A stretch of 64,000 nucleotides of DNA. It comes from Pseudonocardia sp. 73-21. GTDB taxonomy: Bacteria > Actinomycetota > Actinomycetes > Mycobacteriales > Pseudonocardiaceae. The number at the start of each line of letters is the position of its first letter. Within the stretch, counting starts at the first letter, position 1. The DNA lies in NCBI RefSeq assembly GCF_001899645.1, contig NZ_MKVV01000020.1:1-64000 (forward strand), read 5' to 3'. A model generated the notes under the pieces. That model was not told the DNA's origin. It did no database searches and saw only the letters and a list, made by a program, of their open reading frames with translations. Position numbers and translations under genes: made by a program. Below, in pieces: positions 51,378 to 60,410 of this stretch.

Positions 51378-52469
51378 TCAGGCGGGGACCGCCGTCTTCA
51401 CACCCATCTTGTGCAGCTCGGGCACGACCTTCTCGCCGAACAGCTTGAGGCTCGCCCGGACCTTGTCGAACGGCAGGCCGGCGAACGAGGGCGCGATGTT
51501 GGGCTGGTGGTCGCCGAACAGCTCCACGCGATGGCGGTACTTCTCGATGATCTGCTCGGGTGTGCCCCAGATCTGGGTGTCGGCGTAGCCCGCGCCCGCG
51601 GCCTCCATGCCCGCCTCGCGGATCATGTCGGCGCCCTGCTGATAGGCCTCGTAGCCCTTGGTCTCGCGCCAGTGCGAGCCGGCGAAGTCGTAGTGCTTGA
51701 TGACCGAGAGGAAGTAGCGGCTCAGGTACTCCCGCGCCGTGGCCTCCGCCTCGGCGGCGTCCTCGTGGCAGTACACGAAGTCCTGCGTGAGGATCGGACC
51801 GGGCTCGCGGTGGTGGGTCTCGCGGTAGATCTCGCGGTAGCGCTCCATCGCCGGGACGTGCATCTCGGCCGGGTACTGCATGAACGTCATCATCCGCGCG
51901 CCGACCTTCGCGACCGCAGGCACGGAGTCCGGGGACATCGCCACACCGTAGAGCCGGTCGGACCAGTCGGTGCCCGGCTCCGGGCCCGGACGGACCGTGG
52001 CGCGAGCCTGCTTGTAGATGGGGCCGTCGTTCTCGACATAGCCGTTCCTGAGGCCAGCGATGATCATCGGTGCGGCCTCGTCGAACATGCCGCGCGAGGC
52101 GTTCATGTCCACGCCGAAGGCCTCGTACTCCATCTTCGCCAGGCCGCGGCCCATGCCGAAGATGGCCCGCCCCTGGGACAGGATGTCGAGCATCGTGACC
52201 TTCTCCACCACGCGCAGCGGGTTGTTCCACGGCAGGATCACCGCGCCGGTGCCCAGCTTGACCCGGCTGGTGCGCGCCGCGAGGTAGCTCATCAGCTGCA
52301 GGTTGTCCGGGCACATCGAGTAGTCGTCGAAATGGTGCTCCGCAGCCCATACGGAGTCGAATCCGTACTCCTCGGCGAGCACGCCCAGCTCGGTCTCCTG
52401 GCGGAACATCTCGCCGTCGCTGAGGTTCTCGTGCCAGTTCTGGAAGACCAGCAGCACACCGACGTCCAT
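51378..52469 (-). CDS. LLM-class flavin oxidoreductase
   Basis: 363 aa. LLM barrel: GVLLVFQNWHENLSD, GFDSVWAAEHHFDDYSM, TSRVKLGTGAVILPWNNP and GRAIFGMGRGLAKMEYEAFG. It resembles limonene/alkanal-type monooxygenases of actinobacteria. Flavin (FMNH2 or F420H2) cannot be decided. It leads a minus-strand transcript with the TetR gene and is divergent from the PucR-like regulator. Confidence 0.88.
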   Translation of the reverse strand: MDVGVLLVFQNWHENLSDGEMFRQETELGVLAEEYGFDSVWAAEHHFDDYSMCPDNLQLMSYLAARTSRVKLGTGAVILPWNNPLRVVEKVTMLDILSQGRAIFGMGRGLAKMEYEAFGVDMNASRGMFDEAAPMIIAGLRNGYVENDGPIYKQARATVRPGPEPGTDWSDRLYGVAMSPDSVPAVAKVGARMMTFMQYPAEMHVPAMERYREIYRETHHREPGPILTQDFVYCHEDAAEAEATAREYLSRYFLSVIKHYDFAGSHWRETKGYEAYQQGADMIREAGMEAAGAGYADTQIWGTPEQIIEKYRHRVELFGDHQPNIAPSFAGLPFDKVRASLKLFGEKVVPELHKMGVKTAVPA

Positions 52470-52506
52470 GTGGGTGACCCCTTCGTGGGAGTGGTTTCAG
52501 GTCTTG

Positions 52507-52522
52507 CCTAACGAACGTTAGG
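52507..52522. promoter_or_regulatory. TetR-type operator CCTAACG-AA-CGTTAGG
   Basis: Perfect 7-bp inverted repeat with a 2-base centre, 38 bases before the LLM start. CTAACG-N2-CGTTAG sites are classical for KstR2/FadR-like TetR repressors. It is in the divergent promoter, so it may also affect the PucR-like gene at 52585. Confidence 0.75.
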
Positions 52523-52584
52523 GCTGCAACGGTAGTGGCGCAGTTCACATGCGGTCAAGGCGGAAACGGAGGTGACGGGACGTC

Positions 52585-54249
52585 ATGGCGAGTCCGATCA
52601 CTGTCGACGTGACCAGCCCGGTCGGCCTTCCCGACGAGCGTGGCGGCCCGTCGTCGAGGCTGTCGGGTCCCGGTCCGGCCCCGTCGACGGCGGGGGACCT
52701 GCTCGCCCTCGTCGTGCGGGCCGCGCAAGAGGAGCTGGGCGCCACCCGCTGCTCGGTCCGCCTGCTGCGGCCCGCCACGACCGCGCACCGCGTCGCCACC
52801 GCGGCAGCGCTCGGTGCCGCTCCACCCGGCGGGTGCGGTTCCCGACTCGTCGCGCCGCTCACCGTCGACGGAGACGTGGTCGGGGTCCTCGAGGTGGAGC
52901 ACGACAGCCTCGCGGATCCGGCCTGCGACGAGCGACTGCTCGCCCGCTTCGCCGCGCTGGCCTCGGCGGTGCTCGCCGGGACCGGCGGCGCCGCGGCCCG
53001 ACGGGACCGTGCTCTCGCCGAGGTCGACCAGCTCCAGCACCTGCTGCGGGGACTCGCCGGCGCGGTGCTGGAGGGCGCCGAGATCGACGGCGTCGTCGCC
53101 CGGCTCTCGGAGCTCTCCGGCCGGCCGGTCGCGGTGCTGGACACCGACCTGCGCCTGCGGACCTGGGCTGCGCCTCCCGGGCTGCGCCTGACGACCGCAC
53201 CGGAGCTGTCGGGGGGAGTCCGCGACCTGCTCGAGGGCCTCGGTCCGGACCGTCCGTCCGTCCTGGTCCCCGCCGACCGCGGCCGGGGGGTCACCCGACG
53301 GCACCTGGTCGCCGCCCTGGTCGTGGAGGGTGCACTCGCGGGCTATCTCGACGTGATCGAGATGGGCAGACCGTTGGGATCTGCGGACCTGCCCGCCGTC
53401 GAGCAGGCCGCCGCGGTGATCTCGGTGCAGCTCCTGGGCGAGGCCAGGGCGGCCCGCTCGGCCGCCCGCGGCCGCGACGACGTCGTCGCGGATCTGCTCC
53501 ATGGCTCGCGGACCGCCGACGATCTGCACCGCCTCGCCCGGCACGTGGGCCTGGATCTGCGGGGGCCACGGCTGCTCGTGCGGCTGCCGGTGGCGCCGGG
53601 GCGCTCGGCGGCCGCCTGCCGCGCCGGCGTGCTCGTCGTCCTCGAGGAGCTCCTCGGCGGCCCGCCGCTCCTGTTCGCCGAGCCCGACGCCCTCGTGGCG
53701 CTGGTGCTGCTGCCCGACGACCCCGGGCCGCCCGCGCTCCGCGGTGTTCACCGCGCACTCGGCGAGGGAATGGATGCGCTCTCGGGGCTCACCGGGCTGC
53801 GCCGCGCCGTCGTCTCCGGGGTGTGCCATGACGTCGCCGACTTCCCGGGCGCGCTGGCCGAGACCCGCGACGTCGACGGCCTCGTCGTCGCGCTGGGCGG
53901 GCGCACCGAGGTCGTCCCGGTGACCGAGCTGAACACGCTGCGCCTGGTGGTCAACGGTGACCGCGCGGACGTCGCGCTCCGGTTCGCCGAGCAGTGCATC
54001 GGGCCGCTGCGCCGCAGCGACGAGTCCACCGGCGGCGACCTCGTCGAGACCCTCCGCAGGTATCTGGCCGCCGGGGCCCAGGTGCGCGCCACGGCCAAGG
54101 TGCTCGGCGTGCACGAGAACACCGTGCGGTACCGCCTCGGCCGCATCGAACACGTGACAGGACTGGACATGCGCCGCTTCGACGCCCTGCTCGCCGCCCA
54201 GCTGGCCTTCCAGGTCGACGGTCTCGCCGCCGTTGAGGAGAAGCGCTGA
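52585..54249 (+). CDS. GAF plus PucR/CdaR-type transcriptional regulator
   Basis: 554 aa. The N-terminal 150 residues are GAF-like (RAAQEELGATRCSVRLL, LTVDGDVVGVLEVEHD). A middle region (160-300) resembles a second sensor segment, followed by a GGDEF-like CdaR stretch. The C-terminal PucR helix-turn-helix lies at about 495-540 (TLRRYLAAGAQVRATAKVLG, VHENTVRYRLGRIE). Activators of this type control nearby catabolic operons. The stop overlaps the acyl-CoA dehydrogenase start (TGATG), so the regulator is co-transcribed with its probable target. Confidence 0.85.
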   Translation: MASPITVDVTSPVGLPDERGGPSSRLSGPGPAPSTAGDLLALVVRAAQEELGATRCSVRLLRPATTAHRVATAAALGAAPPGGCGSRLVAPLTVDGDVVGVLEVEHDSLADPACDERLLARFAALASAVLAGTGGAAARRDRALAEVDQLQHLLRGLAGAVLEGAEIDGVVARLSELSGRPVAVLDTDLRLRTWAAPPGLRLTTAPELSGGVRDLLEGLGPDRPSVLVPADRGRGVTRRHLVAALVVEGALAGYLDVIEMGRPLGSADLPAVEQAAAVISVQLLGEARAARSAARGRDDVVADLLHGSRTADDLHRLARHVGLDLRGPRLLVRLPVAPGRSAAACRAGVLVVLEELLGGPPLLFAEPDALVALVLLPDDPGPPALRGVHRALGEGMDALSGLTGLRRAVVSGVCHDVADFPGALAETRDVDGLVVALGGRTEVVPVTELNTLRLVVNGDRADVALRFAEQCIGPLRRSDESTGGDLVETLRRYLAAGAQVRATAKVLGVHENTVRYRLGRIEHVTGLDMRRFDALLAAQLAFQVDGLAAVEEKR

Positions 54250-55544
54250 TGTGGGACTTCGAGACCGAACCCGAGTACCAGGAGCAGCTCGACTGGGTCG
54301 ACGCGTTCGTCCGGACCGAGGTGGAACCGCTCGACCTCGTCCTGGGTGACCCCTACGACAAGGCCGACGAGCAGGCGCGCCGACTGGTCCGGCCACTGCA
54401 GCAGCAGGTCCGCGACCGCGGGCTGTGGGCCGCGCACCTGGAGCCCGAGCTCGGCGGGCAGGGGTACGGGCAGGTCCGGCTCGCGCTGCTGAACGAGCTG
54501 CTGGGCCGCTCGCGATGGGCGCCGTCGGTGTTCGGCTGCCAGGCACCCGACTCGGGCAACGCCGAGATCCTCGCGCGCTTCGGCACGCCGGAGCAGCGGC
54601 ACCGGTACCTCCAGCCGCTGCTCGACGGCGAGATCTCCTCCTGTTACTCGATGACCGAACCGCTCGCCGGGGCCGACCCGACGCTGTTCACCACCCGCGC
54701 GGTGCGCGATGGCGACAGCTGGGTGATCGACGGCGAGAAGTGGTTCTCCTCCAACGCCCGGCACGCCGCGTTCCTGATCGTGATGGTCGTGACGAACCCC
54801 GAGGTCGACCCGCACCACGGGATGTCGATGTTCATCGTTCCGTCGGGCGCACCCGGTCTGGAGATCATCCGCGACGCGGGCATCGGCACGGAGTCGCCCG
54901 AGCACTCGAGCCATGCCTACCTGCGCTACACCGGGGTGCGGGTTCCCGCCGACCACCTCCTCGGCGAGGAGGGTGCGGCCTTCGCGATCGCCCAGACCCG
55001 GCTCGGCGGAGGCCGGATCCACCACGGGATGCGCACGATCGCGCAGATGCGCCGGGCGTTCGACCTCATGCTCGAACGAGCGGTGTCACGCAGGACCCGC
55101 ACCGGTCGGCTGGCCGACATGCAGTCCACCCAGGACAAGATCGCCGAGAGCTGGCTCGACATCGAGCAGTTCCGGCTGCTCCTGCTCCGCACGGCGTGGC
55201 TGATCGACCGGCACCAGGACTACCGGGCTGTCCGCAAGGACATCGCCGCCGTGAAGGTGGCGATGCCGCGCGTCTACCACGATGTGGTGCAGCGGTCGAT
55301 GCACCTGCACGGCGCGCTGGGCATCTCCAACGAGATGCCGTTCTCGGCGATGATGGTCGACGCGCAGGTCATGGCCATCGCGGACGGCCCGACCGAGGTC
55401 CACCGGCAGACCCTGGCCCGCCAGCTCGTCCGCGACGTGGCCCCCGGCGAGCCGCTGTTCGGCTCGGGCCACCTCCCGACCCGCGCCGCCGCTGCCCGCG
55501 CCCACCTCGCCGCCCGCCTGGAGCGCGACGTCGCCGCGCTCTGA
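54249..55544 (+). CDS. Acyl-CoA dehydrogenase (ACAD11-like)
   Basis: 431 aa, ATG 54249 sharing a base with the previous stop. PELGGQGYGQVRLALLNE, the FAD loop CYSMTEPLAGADPTLFTT, VIDGEKWFSSNA, and C-terminal MHLHGALGISNEMPF with IADGPTEVHRQTLARQLVR. The pattern is of the ACAD10/11 branch, which often works with an APH-like kinase on hydroxyacyl-CoA; such a kinase is encoded at 45.3 kb. Oxidises an acyl-CoA alpha-beta bond using FAD. Confidence 0.9.
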   Translation: MWDFETEPEYQEQLDWVDAFVRTEVEPLDLVLGDPYDKADEQARRLVRPLQQQVRDRGLWAAHLEPELGGQGYGQVRLALLNELLGRSRWAPSVFGCQAPDSGNAEILARFGTPEQRHRYLQPLLDGEISSCYSMTEPLAGADPTLFTTRAVRDGDSWVIDGEKWFSSNARHAAFLIVMVVTNPEVDPHHGMSMFIVPSGAPGLEIIRDAGIGTESPEHSSHAYLRYTGVRVPADHLLGEEGAAFAIAQTRLGGGRIHHGMRTIAQMRRAFDLMLERAVSRRTRTGRLADMQSTQDKIAESWLDIEQFRLLLLRTAWLIDRHQDYRAVRKDIAAVKVAMPRVYHDVVQRSMHLHGALGISNEMPFSAMMVDAQVMAIADGPTEVHRQTLARQLVRDVAPGEPLFGSGHLPTRAAAARAHLAARLERDVAAL

Positions 55545-55573
55545 ACGTCGTCGACGATGCCCGCCGCCCTACC

Positions 55574-56254
55574 TCACGGCAACGAACCCGATCGTGGTCC
55601 CAGGCGGCCGGCTGACGTGCGAAGCGGATGCACGTCCTCGGTGCCGGAGCGGTGGCCGCCGCGCTGCGCGGGGACGTCCGCGGTCGTCGTGTTCCCGCCG
55701 CGTGCGTCGGGTGCCGACCTGGCGGGGAGGTGACCGGCGGGATCGGGCTCGGGGTCGGGATCCATGCTGCCGCTGATCATGTGCGTGGCCACCCACTGGC
55801 ACACCGCGATCCACGCCGAGCTCAAGGAGCCCGACCACTGCGCTCCGGTCAGGTCGCGAACCGCCCTGGTCAGGGCGTGCCCGACGTAGACGTAGTGGTC
55901 GGTCTCGACGCCGTAGTGCGACCGGTGCTGGGCCCCGAGGCGACGCAGTGCCGCCTCCAGCTCCTCGGTGTCCTGGCCGGCCAGGGACGTGATCGCGGTG
56001 AGCAGGGTGTCGCTCATCTTCTGCATCTGTCCGGTCATGTCCGCCGGGAACATCGCCCGGACGTGCGGGGCCATGAGGAACAGCTGCTGGTAGAACGTCT
56101 CGGCCAGCAGCACCGGCCGGGCGGCCACCAGCTCGCACGACCGTCGCACCTGCTCGATCACGGCGCGCGAGGGACGCGGCGAGGTGCTCGGGCCGGGGTC
56201 GCTCGCCGCGGGCGCCGCCGGATGGGGCGAGCCGTGCGACTCCGCCATTCCCAT
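55574..56254 (-). CDS. Globin-domain protein (flavohaemoglobin-type globin)
   Basis: 226 aa; GGAAGG ribosome site before ATG 56254. Globin core about 30-165: EQVRRSCELVAARPVLLAET, FYQQLFLMAPHVRAMFP (Phe CD1 region), RRLGAQHRSHYGV (proximal His) and HYVYVGHALTRAV. No FAD/NAD reductase domain follows. Instead there is a 60-residue Pro/Asp/Arg-rich tail with no fold, probably disordered. Likely binds O2 or NO and may detoxify NO with a separate reductase, or sense it. Confidence 0.85.
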   Translation of the reverse strand: MGMAESHGSPHPAAPAASDPGPSTSPRPSRAVIEQVRRSCELVAARPVLLAETFYQQLFLMAPHVRAMFPADMTGQMQKMSDTLLTAITSLAGQDTEELEAALRRLGAQHRSHYGVETDHYVYVGHALTRAVRDLTGAQWSGSLSSAWIAVCQWVATHMISGSMDPDPEPDPAGHLPARSAPDARGGNTTTADVPAQRGGHRSGTEDVHPLRTSAGRLGPRSGSLP

Positions 56255-56526
56255 GGTTGACCTTCCTTCGTCCTTCGTCCGTCGAATGCCGTGGCCGGGT
56301 GGGACCCGGTATTCGTGCGGCCGCGTGGCGCGCCGGCGAACCCGGGGCCCGTTGCGGCCTACTGGACCTCATCGTGTTGATCACGCCGGGTGTTGCGCAC
56401 AGACGGGACACGCTCGAGATGGACGATCGCAGTTCGCGATCGGCGGGCCGTGACGCGGCCCCGCCGGAGGGCCGTCGCTGCCCGGAGAGCAGCCGGTCAG
56501 GGACAACGGTTGCCTGTTCCAGGGTT

Positions 56527-56536
56527 ATTGTTATCA
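56527..56536. promoter_or_regulatory. ATTGTTATCA element in the 56.3-56.6 kb promoter region
   Basis: ATTGTTATCA lies in the 330-base spacer between the globin and the next plus-strand genes. The same decamer occurs at 61333-61342 and near-copies at 61437 and 63464. It could be a -10 region or an operator. Nothing else was recognised in 56255-56582. Confidence 0.4.
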
Positions 56537-56582
56537 TGCATTCGAACCGTGAACGCACACTCGTCGACGTGGATGGAGCGCC

Positions 56583-56708
56583 ATGAAGCTCGGTCTCGCC
56601 CTCCCTGCGATGAGCTTCCCGCGCATCGTCGGTGATGTGACGCTCCAGGACCACCGGACCGACGTGGAGCGCTCCGGGCCGCAGGTCGTCCCACTCCTGC
56701 GGGCCTGA
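56583..56708 (+). pseudogene. Internally deleted LLM-class oxidoreductase remnant
   Basis: A 41-codon frame after a GGAGCGCC site. It starts MKLGLALPAMSF, the usual first strand of an LLM-class enzyme, and ends DVERSGPQVVPLLRA, the usual last helix. About 300 middle residues are missing. It is still placed as the first gene of the transcript leading to the CMD-family gene. Confidence 0.55.
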
Positions 56709-56712
56709 CGCG

Positions 56713-57324
56713 ATGGCCAGGATCCGGATGCTCGCCGCCGAGGAGTTCCCCGCCGCGCTGCGCACCCAGCTCGGTGCCGACGACAAGACCCCGCTCGAGC
56801 TGGGCAACCTGCGCATCTACGCGCACCGGCCCGCGCTCGCACAGGCCTACGCGACCTACATGGCCGAGCTGCGCAGGCCCGGGTTGCTCAGCCGCCGACT
56901 CGTGGAGCTGGTGCGCCTGCGCGTGGCGTTCCACAACCAGTGCCGGAGCTGCATGGCGGTCCGCTACCGCGACGGCGCCGCGGACGGCGTGGACGAGGGC
57001 CTGGTCTGTCAGCTCGCGAGTCCCGACGAGGCGCCCGACCTCAGTGACGCGGAACGCAGCGCTCTGCGCTTCGCCGACCGGATGGCGACCGACCACCTGA
57101 GCATCGACGACGCCCTGTTCGCCGATCTTCGCTCGCACTTCTCGGAGGCCGAGATCGTGGAGCTGGGCATGAACGTGGCCGCCTTCGTCGGGTACGGGCG
57201 GTTGTCGATGGCCATCGACATGGTCGACGAGTTGCCCGAGCGGTTCCGTTCGGCCGCGGACGCGGTCGTCACGCCGTGGAACCCCGACGGCGATCCCGAC
57301 GCCGTACCGGTCGGGGCGCCATGA
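56713..57324 (+). CDS. Carboxymuconolactone decarboxylase-family protein (AhpD-like)
   Basis: 203 aa, ATG four bases after the LLM remnant. CMD/AhpD fold with the redox pair Cys77-x2-Cys80 (HNQCRSCMAVR; Arg where AhpD has His), RRLVELVRLRVAFHNQC, and a second helical repeat FSEAEIVELGMNVAAFVGYG. Likely a thiol-dependent peroxidase-like protein or a decarboxylase of a gamma-lactone. The Cys pair favours the redox reading. Confidence 0.85.
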   Translation: MARIRMLAAEEFPAALRTQLGADDKTPLELGNLRIYAHRPALAQAYATYMAELRRPGLLSRRLVELVRLRVAFHNQCRSCMAVRYRDGAADGVDEGLVCQLASPDEAPDLSDAERSALRFADRMATDHLSIDDALFADLRSHFSEAEIVELGMNVAAFVGYGRLSMAIDMVDELPERFRSAADAVVTPWNPDGDPDAVPVGAP

Positions 57325-57540
57325 CTGGGGACGGCCGACGTCCTCGTCGGCGGCGCGGCCACCCGTGGCCCGGGCGTCCGTCGCCGAGCGCGTCGGGATC
57401 GCCGACTGTGCGGACGACACGCTGCCTACATCGCCGCGGCCGCCTCGCGTGATGTGGCCACGCCGGCGATCACCGGCTGAGCGGACCGTCAGCGCTGCTC
57501 CGCGACGCGGGACAGCGACGACGGTCCGCCTACCGTGCGG

Positions 57541-59898
57541 TCACGCCTTCTCGATCACCCCGAGCAGTTCCAGCATCCGCGTCGGGGTGACCGGCGTGGC
57601 CATCACCCGGCCGCGGCCGACCTGCGCGAGCGCGTCGTCGATCGCGTTGAGCAGCGCGGCCGGCGCGAGCACCGTGCCACCCTCGCCCACGCCGCGCGAG
57701 CTGATCACCTTGTCCGACTCGAACTCGAGGTGCTCGATCTCGACCTCGGGCACCTCGGGCGCCGAGGGCATCAAATAGTCCATGAACGTCGCCGAGAGGA
57801 ACTGGCCCTCCGCGTCGTAGGCGGAGTGCTCCAGCAGCATCCCGCCCAGACCCATGGCGACACCGCCCACGACCTGGCCCTCGACGACCGCCGGGTTGAT
57901 CATGCGCCCGCAGTCCTCGACGACGAGGAAGCGCGTGACCTCGACCTTGCCGGTCTCCTGGTCGATCTCCACCCAGCAGGCGTGGCTGGCCTGGGAGAAC
58001 CCGCCGCCCTCGCCGTCGTAGCTGGCGACGTACTCCAGCTCGGTGTTGGTGCCCTCCGGCATCTGGTCGGGGGCGAGCCAGCACCCCATCGCGATCTGGC
58101 CCAGGGGCACCGAGGCGCCCGGCGCGCCCTTCACCGAGACGATCCCGTCGACGATCTCCAGGTCATCGACGCTCGCCTCCAGCAGGTGCGAGGCGATGTC
58201 GAGGACGCGGGTGCGCAGCTCGCGCGCCCCGTAGACCGCGGCACCGCTGGCCATCGTCGCGGCGCGGCTGCCACCGGTGCCCAGCATCGAGAACGGGGTG
58301 GCGTCGGTGTCGCCGTACACGATGCGGATGTCGTCCATCCCGACGCCGAGCTCGTCGCCGATGAGCTGCGAGAGCGTGGTCTCGTGGCTCTGGCCGTGCG
58401 GGGTCTGCGGGGTGAACGCCGTGACCTTGCCGTCGATCTCGATCCGGATGCGGAGCGGTTCGGCACCGAACGGGAAGCCGACGGCGGCCCAGAACTCCTG
58501 GGTGCCGGGCGCCGGCTCGATGAACGTGCCGACCCCGAACCCGAGCAGCCTGCCCTCGGCGCGCGCCGCCTCCTGCTCGCGGCGCACCTCGTCGAGGTCG
58601 ACCATCCCGATCATCTTCTCGAACGTCTCGGCCGCGGTGACGCACTCCAGTGTCACGTTCGTGACCATCTTGGTCGGCTGGTCGTCGAGCGTGATGAGGT
58701 TCCGGCGCCGTACCTCCACGGGTGAGATCCCGCAGGTCGAGGCGATCTTGTCCATCAGCCGCTCGCGCACCAGCGTCTCGACGGCCCAGGGCCCGCGCAG
58801 CGAGATGTAGGACGCCTTGTTCGTCGCCACGATCTTGTGGCTGAACTGGTAGGCGGGCAGCTTGTACGGGCCGGGCAGGGTGGTGCGGACGAGGCCGGCG
58901 TAGACCGTGGCCGGCGGGTTGATCGGATAGGCGCCCGCGTCGAGCAGCATCGTCACGCGCAGGCCGAGCAGGGTGCCGTCGGCCTTGACCGCGGCCTCGA
59001 GCGTGAGCTGCTCCTCCCGGGCGGCGCCGGCCGCGACGAGGTGTTCGTTGCGGTCCTCGATCCACTTGACGGTGCCGCCGATGGCCTTCGCGGCGGCGCA
59101 CAGCGCCACGTCCTCGCGGTAGATCGAGAACTTCAGGCCGAAGCCGCCGCCGATGTTGTTGGCGGTGACGCGCAGCTGGTGGATCGGCTGCCGGATCCAC
59201 CCGGCGAGCAGGAACCGCAGCGTGTGGGTCGTCTGGGTCGACGCCTCGTAGGTGAGCTGTCCGCTGCCCCGGTCGTAGGTGGCGACGCCGCCCCGGGTCT
59301 CCATGGGGTTGCAGGCCCAGCGGTGCTGGTCGAGGGAGTCGGTGACCACGTGGTCGGCCTGCGCGAAGGCGGCCTCGATGTCGCCGAAGAGCTGCTCGTC
59401 GGCGTGCACGACGTTGCCGGGGACGTCCTCGAACAGCTGGGGCGCACCGTCGGCGAGTCCGGCGGTGGTGCTGACCACCGGGTCGAGCAGGTCGTACTCG
59501 ACCTCGATCAGCGCTGCGGCGTCCTCGGCGAGGTAGCGGCTCTCCGCCACGATCAGCGCCACCGGCTCGCCGACGTACCGCACGACGTCGTGGGCGATGG
59601 CCGGGTAGGCCGGGCTGTGGAGCCCGGGGATGGGCTGGGCGAAGTTGAGGTCCTCGGTGATGGCGCTCATGTCGGCGCCGGTGAAGACCCGGACGACACC
59701 CTCCAGCCCGCGCGCCGCCTCGACGTCGATGCCCGTGATCCGGGCGTGCGCCACGGTGCTGCGCAGGAAGTGGCAGTGGAGCATGCCGCGTTCCTGCACG
59801 TCGTCGACGTAGCGGCCGGCACCGGTGAGGATGGTGCGGTCCTCCTTGCGGTGGACCCGGGCTCCGACGAGCCCCGAGATCGCGCTTCCGCCGGCCAT
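57541..59898 (-). CDS. Molybdenum hydroxylase large subunit (CoxL/xanthine dehydrogenase family)
   Basis: 785 aa from ATG 59898, touching the small-subunit stop. GARVHRKEDRTILTGAGRYV N-terminus; NNIGGGFGLKFSIYREDVA; MCD-cofactor loops HGQSHETTLSQLIGDELG and GTGGSRAATMASGA; catalytic Glu in GVGEGGTVLAPAAL. The loop that in form I CO dehydrogenase carries Cys (AYxCSFR) and in form II reads AYRGAGR is here SLRGPWAVET, so it is not a typical CO dehydrogenase. Predicted to hydroxylate an aromatic, heteroaromatic or aldehyde substrate. Confidence 0.9.
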   Translation of the reverse strand: MAGGSAISGLVGARVHRKEDRTILTGAGRYVDDVQERGMLHCHFLRSTVAHARITGIDVEAARGLEGVVRVFTGADMSAITEDLNFAQPIPGLHSPAYPAIAHDVVRYVGEPVALIVAESRYLAEDAAALIEVEYDLLDPVVSTTAGLADGAPQLFEDVPGNVVHADEQLFGDIEAAFAQADHVVTDSLDQHRWACNPMETRGGVATYDRGSGQLTYEASTQTTHTLRFLLAGWIRQPIHQLRVTANNIGGGFGLKFSIYREDVALCAAAKAIGGTVKWIEDRNEHLVAAGAAREEQLTLEAAVKADGTLLGLRVTMLLDAGAYPINPPATVYAGLVRTTLPGPYKLPAYQFSHKIVATNKASYISLRGPWAVETLVRERLMDKIASTCGISPVEVRRRNLITLDDQPTKMVTNVTLECVTAAETFEKMIGMVDLDEVRREQEAARAEGRLLGFGVGTFIEPAPGTQEFWAAVGFPFGAEPLRIRIEIDGKVTAFTPQTPHGQSHETTLSQLIGDELGVGMDDIRIVYGDTDATPFSMLGTGGSRAATMASGAAVYGARELRTRVLDIASHLLEASVDDLEIVDGIVSVKGAPGASVPLGQIAMGCWLAPDQMPEGTNTELEYVASYDGEGGGFSQASHACWVEIDQETGKVEVTRFLVVEDCGRMINPAVVEGQVVGGVAMGLGGMLLEHSAYDAEGQFLSATFMDYLMPSAPEVPEVEIEHLEFESDKVISSRGVGEGGTVLAPAALLNAIDDALAQVGRGRVMATPVTPTRMLELLGVIEKA

Positions 59899-60410
59899 CA
59901 GGACTCCTTCCCCGCGCCCGCGGCGAGTGCCGCCTCGGCGCCGTCGATGATCGACTGGTAGCCGGTGCACCGGCAGATGTTGCCCGAGAGCTCCTCGCGG
60001 ATCTCCGCGCGCGAGCAGGGCGACGGGCGCCCCGCCTTCTTCTCCTCGACCATGCCGTGGATCGCCATCACGAAGCCGGGGGTGCAGAAGCCGCACTGGA
60101 ACGAGTGGTGGTCGCGCAGCGCCTCCTGCACCGGGTGCAGCTCGCCGTTCGGCCCGTTGAGGCCCTCGACGGTGGTCACCTCGCGGCCGTCGGCCTGCAC
60201 GGCGAGCTGGGTGCACGAGCGCTCGGTGGCGCCGTCGACGATCACGGTGCACGCCCCGCAGACGCCGTGCTCGCAGCCGAGGTGCGTGGCGGTGAGGCCC
60301 AGGTCCTCGCGCAGGAAGTCGGCCAGCGTGCGCCGCACCTCGATGGTGACGGTCCGCTTCCGGCCGTTGACGGTGAGGGTGATCTCCCGTGTGGTGTTCC
60401 CGTTGTTCAT
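59898..60410 (-). CDS. Molybdenum hydroxylase [2Fe-2S] small subunit
   Basis: 170 aa. Plant-type ferredoxin domain (CEHGVCGACTVIVDG and a further Cys in SCTQLAV) followed by the helical domain with the second cluster (QCGFCTPGFVMAI, NICRCTGYQSI). Passes electrons between the molybdenum site and FAD. The order medium-small-large is the common one; ATG 60410 overlaps the medium-subunit stop. Confidence 0.95.
   Translation of the reverse strand: MNNGNTTREITLTVNGRKRTVTIEVRRTLADFLREDLGLTATHLGCEHGVCGACTVIVDGATERSCTQLAVQADGREVTTVEGLNGPNGELHPVQEALRDHHSFQCGFCTPGFVMAIHGMVEEKKAGRPSPCSRAEIREELSGNICRCTGYQSIIDGAEAALAAGAGKES

Noticed and set aside
57541-59898. Aerobic CO dehydrogenase
   Set aside because: The active-site loop lacks the CO dehydrogenase Cys motif and the maturation genes usually beside coxMSL are not present in the window.
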